This document shows positions 34,799 through 39,298 of a stretch of 39,298 nt of DNA, one piece after another. Numbering within the stretch: position 1 is the stretch's first letter; each line of letters opens with the position of its first letter. This DNA is from Nostoc sp. PA-18-2419 (GTDB lineage Bacteria > Cyanobacteriota > Cyanobacteriia > Cyanobacteriales > Nostocaceae). A model generated the notes under the pieces. It did no database searches. It saw only the letters and a program-made list of their open reading frames with translations, and was not told the DNA's origin. The stretch covers positions 57,711 to 97,008 of the forward strand of contig NZ_SZNH01000008.1 of the NCBI RefSeq assembly GCF_005869855.1, given 5' to 3'. The translations under genes and the position numbers were made by a program.

Positions 34799-35776
34799 CT
34801 AAAGTTGATGTGTGGCTAGAAAAGCTTCGACTTCGGCAGCTGTAGGTTGAGAGGCGATCGCACCTGGTTTAATGGTAGTCAGCGCTCCAACAGCACTAGC
34901 ATAGGTGACAATGCGTTTTGCTGTTTCTGCATCCCGCAAGCTATGGATACCATGCTGAGTCAATTGGTGGATAAATCCTGCTAAAAAGCTATCGCCTGCA
35001 CCAGTTGTATCAACTACAGGGATAGAAAATGAGGGTAATTTGCCTTCGTTCTCGCCTAGACAATAACTGCAACCGTTTTCTCCATCTGTTACTAGCACTC
35101 CCTCAATAGAAGCCAGACGGTAAGTGATGGCTCCCGGATCTGTGGTTTCAAATAACCATTCCGCTTCTTCTTTGGAGAGTTTGAGGAAATCGACTTTATT
35201 AAATAATTCTGGAATTTTTTGATGAGCGATGTTTGGATCGTGCCAAAATACAGGACGCCAGTTGACATCCAGTACAATCTTTAGGTCGAATTGTTCTGCT
35301 AATTCTAAGGCGCGATGAATTGCCTGTTCGCTTTCAGGATAGGCTAATTCTAAAGTACCAAAAACCAGAAAATCCGCCTCTTGAAACAGCGAATTTGGCA
35401 ATTGTTTGGCTTGCAGGCGAGTATCGGCAAATTCAGAGGTATCATACTCACCAAATCCAGCGAAAGTGCGATCGCCAGCTAGATCCCGTGTCACATAAAC
35501 TTGCCGCGTTGGTGCTGTAGGATGGCTTTGCACCCCTATTGTCTCTACACCCACATCTTGTAATAGCTTCACCAGTGCATTTCCTGATTCATCTTCGCCA
35601 ACAGCTCCAATAAAGCCTGTTGGTGTCCCCAGCTTGACTAAAGCACAGGCTACATTAGCTGGTGCCCCTCCTGGGTAAGGAGTCCAGGATTTCACTTCTT
35701 CCAGCTTTAGCCCCAATTGGTCAGCTAAACAATCAAACAAAATTTCACCAAGGCACAAAACACGGGGATTGCTCAT
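34799..35776 (-). CDS. PfkB-family sugar kinase, probable fructokinase
   Basis: Phosphorylates a sugar with ATP in the cytosol; fructose to fructose-6-phosphate is most likely. GGAPANVACALVKLG (about 36-50) is the first PfkB signature, and DTTGAGDSFLAGF near residue 255 the second, holding the catalytic Asp and anion hole. CLGEILFDCLADQ at the N-terminus is typical of fructokinases. 325 aa, normal. Cyanobacterial fructokinases handle fructose from sucrose breakdown; no sucrose gene is adjacent. Other PfkB substrates cannot be excluded. Confidence 0.88.
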   Translation of the reverse strand: MSNPRVLCLGEILFDCLADQLGLKLEEVKSWTPYPGGAPANVACALVKLGTPTGFIGAVGEDESGNALVKLLQDVGVETIGVQSHPTAPTRQVYVTRDLAGDRTFAGFGEYDTSEFADTRLQAKQLPNSLFQEADFLVFGTLELAYPESEQAIHRALELAEQFDLKIVLDVNWRPVFWHDPNIAHQKIPELFNKVDFLKLSKEEAEWLFETTDPGAITYRLASIEGVLVTDGENGCSYCLGENEGKLPSFSIPVVDTTGAGDSFLAGFIHQLTQHGIHSLRDAETAKRIVTYASAVGALTTIKPGAIASQPTAAEVEAFLATHQL

Positions 35777-36132
35777 TTCATTTTAGATTTTGATTTGGGA
35801 TTAAAAATTTCCAGTATAAAATCTACAATAATTTTTGCTAATCTGTCGCCAGTCCTTCATAGAATTCAATAGCAATTTTTACTACTTCAATAATATATAT
35901 GCTTCTAATACACACTTTAGTTGTGTCAGTATTTTAACTAAATAAAATTATAATAATGTGCTATATTTTTTACATGGTTAAATTTATTCAATAAATTTTT
36001 GACAACTTGAAATCGAAAGAAATATTGATAATCGTATTACTGCTAACAACTTGAAACCCCTACCACCAAAAGAATCTTCTAGAATTAGAAAGAGCGATTA
36101 AGTACATATACCAAGGGAGGATAGAAATAGTC
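35777..36132. other. AT-rich spacer upstream of the PedR-like gene
   Basis: 356 bases between divergent genes. Very AT-rich (35870-36010) with no gene and no clear repeat. GGGAGG at 36114-36119 is the ribosome site of the following gene, 13 bases before its ATG. Confidence 0.55.
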
Positions 36133-36396
36133 ATGGCTGGTGGCAAGTCTGAGACCCCTGTTAGTCTTTCAGACAGAGAGCTGCAAATTATCGATTTAGT
36201 GGCCGCTGGCTTAACTAACCAAGAGATTGCAGTCAAACTGGAAATTAGCAAGCGTACCGTTGATAACCATATCAGTAATATTCTCACGAAGACCGAGACA
36301 GAAAATCGAGTAGCTCTTGTCCGCTGGGCTTTACAGTGGGGCAAAGTCTGTTTGAATGATGTCAATTGCTGTCCTCTGCCTAACCAGATCGAATAA
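36133..36396 (+). CDS. pedR: PedR-like small LuxR-type regulator
   Basis: 87 aa and almost entirely a LuxR/FixJ helix-turn-helix (residues 11-70): LSDRELQIIDLVAAGLTNQE, then KLEISKRTVDNHISNILTKT. It has no receiver domain. The tail GKVCLNDVNCCPLP has Cys 73, 79 and 80. This size, fold and Cys-bearing tail fit PedR, a cyanobacterial regulator that senses photosynthetic electron transport through thioredoxin-controlled disulfides and adjusts pigment and stress genes within minutes of a light change. The name is from memory of the family, not a search. A folded RNA candidate lies 117 bases downstream. Confidence 0.72.
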   Translation: MAGGKSETPVSLSDRELQIIDLVAAGLTNQEIAVKLEISKRTVDNHISNILTKTETENRVALVRWALQWGKVCLNDVNCCPLPNQIE

Positions 36397-36802
36397 ACAA
36401 TTCACTCATTACAAAGCGATCAATCTGGTGTAGTATGCTGACAAGCCAATATTGAGCTTTACTGATGCTTTTCTCCTCACACCTTTGTTTCAGTGTGAAC
36501 ACTCTACCAAAAGTTCCGAGTCCTTGACTCAGCAGGGTTTATGTGAATCTAGCCAGCTGACCCTCCGGGCTCGGAAACTATAAAGTTCGGAATTCCTTTG
36601 AAAATTCAACGCAACAGATTTAGTGTTAGGGATTGGGGACTAGGAAATAGGAAATAAATATTTGGGAATACTTTCTCAATCCCCAATCCTTAATTTCCAA
36701 TCTCTAATCCCCAATAACAAAAATTAGCAATAATTCAGTAGTGTAAGCGCTACATTTGAAAGAAATCTATGTTGCTCCATCGGCTTGGAGAGCAGTGTTC
36801 CG
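36397..36802. other. Spacer between PedR-like and DUF6391-like genes
   Basis: 406 bases. TAGTAT at about 36433 could be a -10 box of a short transcript that would include the folded element at 36513-36578. The rest (36620-36720) is GGGATTGGGGA / TCCCCAATCCT inverted low-complexity repeats of the Nostoc short-repeat type. Confidence 0.45.
36513..36578 (+). ncRNA. Compact folded RNA candidate with possible pseudoknot
   Basis: GTTCCGAGTCC (36513-36523) pairs with GGGCTCGGAAAC (36567-36578): 11 pairs with one bulged A. Inside, TCAGC (36529-36533) can pair with GCTGA (36556-36560) while AGGGT (36534-36538) can pair with ACCCT (36560-36564); this crossing order makes an H-type pseudoknot, with A36560 shared between the two helices. 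No known riboswitch core is recognised. It lies about 225 bases before the next start codon, so it may be a free small RNA, a leader element or a chance fold. Confidence 0.4.
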
Positions 36803-37504
36803 ATGAATACTTCTGCTTGGTTTCATGGTGGTTCTTTTCCCTTTGAATTTTTGAATTTTGATTTGACAACACCTCTGTCAGGGAAAGTTCCAACCTTAGA
36901 GTCTCAATCCTCAGACTTTCCGCATCCCACACAAGATGCTGACTTACTTAGGCAGTTGTCGTTCATTCCAGGGTTAAAAGAAATTTTGATGCTGCGACAG
37001 GTTCACGCCTTAGAACATGCCACTGTTTGGGTTTTGAGTGAATCAGATAGTGCATACCATACTATAAAACAACCCAATAAACTTAAACTAGATAACGGAC
37101 TCTTAAGTGGTTTGTCTACGGAGGAGGGATTTTACCTCTACGGCGAAGTCAATACCAGTGATTTACGGCGTGCAGTCATACTTGCCCGACATCGCCTTAC
37201 CAGTGGAGAATGGGATTTAGCCGTACATCCCCGTTGTGGCACAAATTTATCAGTAGCAATGCTCTTAACTGCTGGATTAGCTGTAGGCGTGCATCTATTG
37301 CTACCATTCCGGCCAATCGAGCAGCTTATAGGTTTAGGGTTAGCCGCAACGACAGCTGCCGAACTTGCACCTGATTTAGGTTCTATGGCACAGCGTTATT
37401 TAACAACTGCCATTCCTTTTAACCTAGCAATTGAAAACATAGTCCGTACACGCGACCTTTGGGGACGCGAAGCCCATTTTGTAACGGTAAACTGGCAACA
37501 ATGA
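36803..37504 (+). CDS. DUF6391-like membrane-associated protein
   Basis: 233 aa. The core motif QVHALEHATVWVL (about residues 71-83), followed by LSGLSTEEGFYLYGEV and HPRCGTNLSVAMLLTAGLAVG, matches my memory of DUF6391, a cyanobacterial family of unknown function. The first 65 residues are variable. Hydrophobic stretches at about 158-175 and 183-200 suggest one or two membrane spans. The paired His in HALEH and the conserved HPRCGTN could bind a metal; this is inference. ATG 36803 is used with GGAGAG 12 bases upstream; a TTG 18 bases earlier overlaps that site. Confidence 0.7.
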   Translation: MNTSAWFHGGSFPFEFLNFDLTTPLSGKVPTLESQSSDFPHPTQDADLLRQLSFIPGLKEILMLRQVHALEHATVWVLSESDSAYHTIKQPNKLKLDNGLLSGLSTEEGFYLYGEVNTSDLRRAVILARHRLTSGEWDLAVHPRCGTNLSVAMLLTAGLAVGVHLLLPFRPIEQLIGLGLAATTAAELAPDLGSMAQRYLTTAIPFNLAIENIVRTRDLWGREAHFVTVNWQQ

Positions 37505-37621
37505 AGATGAGTGTTGAATGTTGACTGGTTAACTGTTGAGCAAAACCAGAGACTCAGAAAGCTTTGGTTAGGAGTTTAGAAGACTGCCAAATAAAAAATA
37601 TCCCACTCTTCACAGTCAACA

Positions 37622-37670
37622 GTCATCAGTCATCAACTTCAAACCCGATAATTTATTTTTTGGAGTTCCC
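37622..37670 (+). repeat. 49-base dispersed repeat, copy A
   Basis: Best-preserved of three related copies (see 26661 and 29990): starts GTCATCAGTCATCAAC and ends GGAGTTCCC. It lies 54 bases upstream of the glycosyltransferase gene, preceded by more TCAACAGTCATCAGT short repeats. Confidence 0.75.
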
Positions 37671-37723
37671 TAAGAGTTATTCTCCCTCCGCCTCCTCATC
37701 TCCTACCACTCCTCTAAAAAATT

Positions 37724-38725
37724 ATGAGAAAACTTTACTTCTTACTTCCTGGTACAGATGGCAAATTTGCCTGCGGTGGTCTTTGGGCAGAGTTAAAAAC
37801 TGTTAATCTAGTTCAGCAGGTTTGTAGTGCTGATGTTGTAACTTACCGTCAGCGAGAAAAAGGTAAGCTTTTCATTGATGATTTACTTAAAGAAAAAAAT
37901 CTCAATGATGTGATTTTTGTAATTAATTGGGGATTTGATGTAGCTCAACTTGTTCCTCAACTCAAGCAATACAATCTTGTTTACCATGCACATAGCCCAG
38001 GTTATCGATTTAGCTTGCCTGCGAGTATTCCGATTGTTACTGTTAGTCGCTATACAATGGGATATTGGGGAGAAAAATCTCCCAATTCTTTGATTTATTA
38101 TTTGCCTAATCAAATTTCTGATGAGTTTCAAAATTTAGGTCTGGAACGAGATATTGATGTTTTAGTTCAGGCTCGCAAATCTTCTGAGTATTTAATTAAA
38201 GAATTGATTTCAGTGTTAGAAAAACGTTGTAAAGTATTGGTTATTGATTCTTATGTAGAAGATTTACCTGGATTATTTAACCGAGCTAAGGTTTACCTCT
38301 ATGATTCTGCTGAATACTGGGCACAACAGGGTGTTAGTGAAGGATTTGGTCTGCAACCAATGGAAGCCCTTGCCTGTGGTTGTCAAGTATTTTCTAGTGT
38401 CAATGGTGGATTGTCAGATTACTTAGATCCTGGATTTAATTGCTATAAAATTGCTGGATATTCACAAGAATATGATGTACAGCGTATTCTAAAGGTGGTT
38501 GATTCTTCAGTAGCACTTTGTTTGTCTGAAGAGTTTTTCGCTGAGTATAGAACTGAAAATATTATTAAACGTTTACAAGTTATTTTAGATGAACTAAATG
38601 AGTTTTTTGACCATAAGCTCCAACAGCGATCTAATATTAAGAGTTTGACGAAAATACGTAGAGGGAAATTACTCGCACGAAAGATATATGGTAAGCTGAG
38701 AAAAAAATATTTGAAGTTGAAATAA
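37724..38725 (+). CDS. Glycosyltransferase, GT4-like
   Basis: 333 aa. Transfers a sugar from a nucleotide donor, probably during surface polysaccharide or glycolipid synthesis. The retaining GT4 signature EGFGLQPMEALACGC (about 205-219, the EX7E motif) and NGGLSDYL are present. The N-terminal half has LLPGTDGKFACGGLWAEL with a Gly-rich acceptor loop, and HAHSPGYRF near residue 87. The tail (about 305-333) is very basic (KIRRGKLLARKIYGKLRKKY) and could bind membrane lipids. It stands before a dTDP-glucose 4,6-dehydratase gene on the same strand; a deoxysugar donor is possible but not shown. Confidence 0.82.
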   Translation: MRKLYFLLPGTDGKFACGGLWAELKTVNLVQQVCSADVVTYRQREKGKLFIDDLLKEKNLNDVIFVINWGFDVAQLVPQLKQYNLVYHAHSPGYRFSLPASIPIVTVSRYTMGYWGEKSPNSLIYYLPNQISDEFQNLGLERDIDVLVQARKSSEYLIKELISVLEKRCKVLVIDSYVEDLPGLFNRAKVYLYDSAEYWAQQGVSEGFGLQPMEALACGCQVFSSVNGGLSDYLDPGFNCYKIAGYSQEYDVQRILKVVDSSVALCLSEEFFAEYRTENIIKRLQVILDELNEFFDHKLQQRSNIKSLTKIRRGKLLARKIYGKLRKKYLKLK

Positions 38726-38726
38726 A

Positions 38727-38890
38727 CGTAGACGCGCAGCGGTGAAGCAGTGCAGTCTTGGGGGTTTCCACGCCAGTTGCTTCTCCTATCAAAGACGCTA
38801 AGCGAACAAGTCCGCAGAGCGCAAGGGTACACTAGCTCTCCATGAGCGATTACTGTTAGCGCAGCGTTAGCGACGCAGGAGCGTCACCTG
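38727..38890. repeat. Cluster of GC-rich Nostoc-type dispersed repeats
   Basis: GTAGACGCGCAGCGG, then GCAGTCTTGGGGGTTTCC ... CCAGTTGCTTCTCC, then TTAGCGCAGCGTTAGCGACG and CAGGAGCGTCACC. These blocks are typical of mosaic repeats in Nostoc spacers and are far more GC-rich than the genes on both sides. GCGACGCAGGAGCGTC forms a short hairpin. Confidence 0.65.
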
Positions 38891-38934
38891 GAGGGCTTGT
38901 TGCAGGCTACCGCACACAGAAGAGAGGAAATTGA

Positions 38935-39298
38935 ATGAGTCGGCGATTATTGGTGACGGGGGGTGCGGGGTTTATTGGGGCGAATTTTGTTCATCATTGG
39001 TGTCAGGTTTATCCAGATGACCGAGTGGTGGTGTTGGATGCTCTAACTTACGCAGGTAATCGTTTGAATTTGGCGCTAGTTGAGCAAACAGAGAATTTTC
39101 GGTTTGTGCAGGGGGATATTTGCGATCGCTCCCTTATAGATGAGTTATTATCAACAGAAAATATTGATACCATCGCCCATTTTGCTGCTGAATCTCATGT
39201 TGATCGTTCAATTCTTGGCCCTGCTGCTTTCGTGCAAACTAATGTGGTAGGAACTTTCACTCTCCTGGAAGCTTTTCGCCAACATTGGCAGGCTAAAG
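38935..39298 (+). CDS. rfbB: dTDP-glucose 4,6-dehydratase, 3' end beyond the window
   Basis: Extended short-chain dehydrogenase that turns dTDP-glucose into dTDP-4-keto-6-deoxyglucose, the entry to rhamnose and other deoxysugars of surface polysaccharides. The first 121 codons are present: NAD-binding VTGGAGFIGANFV (residues 7-19), DALTYAGN (residues 35-42), GDICDRSLID and HFAAESHVDRSI (about residue 83 on). AGAGG about 8 bases upstream supports the ATG at 38935. No stop or frameshift is seen up to the right edge. Confidence 0.93.
   Translation, partial: MSRRLLVTGGAGFIGANFVHHWCQVYPDDRVVVLDALTYAGNRLNLALVEQTENFRFVQGDICDRSLIDELLSTENIDTIAHFAAESHVDRSILGPAAFVQTNVVGTFTLLEAFRQHWQAK

Noticed and set aside
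36397..36600. Glutamine, cobalamin or thiamine riboswitch
   Set aside because: None of the conserved cores I know for these classes is present; the fold is kept only as an unassigned RNA candidate.
38443..38832. 129-codon minus-strand frame over the glycosyltransferase end
   Set aside because: Cys/Ser/Phe-rich, spans a repeat block and a real gene; no motif.
38727..38934. Insertion sequence remnant
   Set aside because: No transposase codons or paired terminal repeats; the blocks fit known kinds of dispersed spacer repeats.

Overview
The window looks like chromosomal DNA of a filamentous, heterocyst-forming cyanobacterium of the Nostoc/Anabaena kind. Evidence for this is the many GCGATCGC (HIP1-type) octamers, a gene set typical of the group (Ftn2/ARC6, tocopherol cyclase, PedR-like regulator, GuaB3, Calvin-cycle type class II aldolase), the order guaB3 - Yfr1 small RNA - trxA, a group I intron in a tRNA gene, and intergenic spaces full of short Nostoc-type repeats (TCATTAGTCATT-like runs, GATTAATC and GCGTAGCCC palindromes). 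The species call is inference. No transposase, phage gene or CRISPR array was seen.

Layout. 1-3540 (+): end of an HtrA-family protease, peptide deformylase, and a dhaK-dhaL pair. 3593-5911 (-): the division protein Ftn2. 6833-10518 (+): pdhA, an aldose epimerase-like protein, tRNA-Lys and the class II fructose-bisphosphate aldolase, i.e. central carbon metabolism. 10709-15042 (-): a nitrilase-family amidase, thioredoxin, Yfr1, GuaB3 and a YdcF-like membrane protein. 15325-16488 (+): dnaN. 16690-17050 (-): tRNA-Arg(CCT) split by a 287-nt group I intron. 17085-18817: tocopherol cyclase head-to-head with a J-domain/TPR protein. 19228-23771: a proline-rich membrane protein, two tandem metallophosphoesterases and small membrane proteins. 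24279-26601 (+): KDPG aldolase and two L,D-transpeptidases. 26710-33200 (-): an exported TPR-CHAT protein, a small sigma-like factor, and a DUF2330 exported protein next to an RnfD/NqrB-like membrane protein. 33400-33619: a 21-bp tandem repeat. 33816 to the end: polysaccharide deacetylase, sugar kinase, PedR-like regulator, a DUF6391-like protein, a glycosyltransferase and the start of dTDP-glucose 4,6-dehydratase, suggesting surface polysaccharide synthesis at the right edge.

Most genes are housekeeping or sit in small units; there is no large operon. The strongest RNA findings are Yfr1 and the intron-bearing tRNA-Arg. The best candidates for something undescribed are a compact RNA fold with a possible pseudoknot downstream of the PedR-like gene (36513-36578), the sigma-like factor near the CHAT protein, and the DUF2330/RnfD-like pair. 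All functional calls come from reading motifs and remembered family features; no database search was run.
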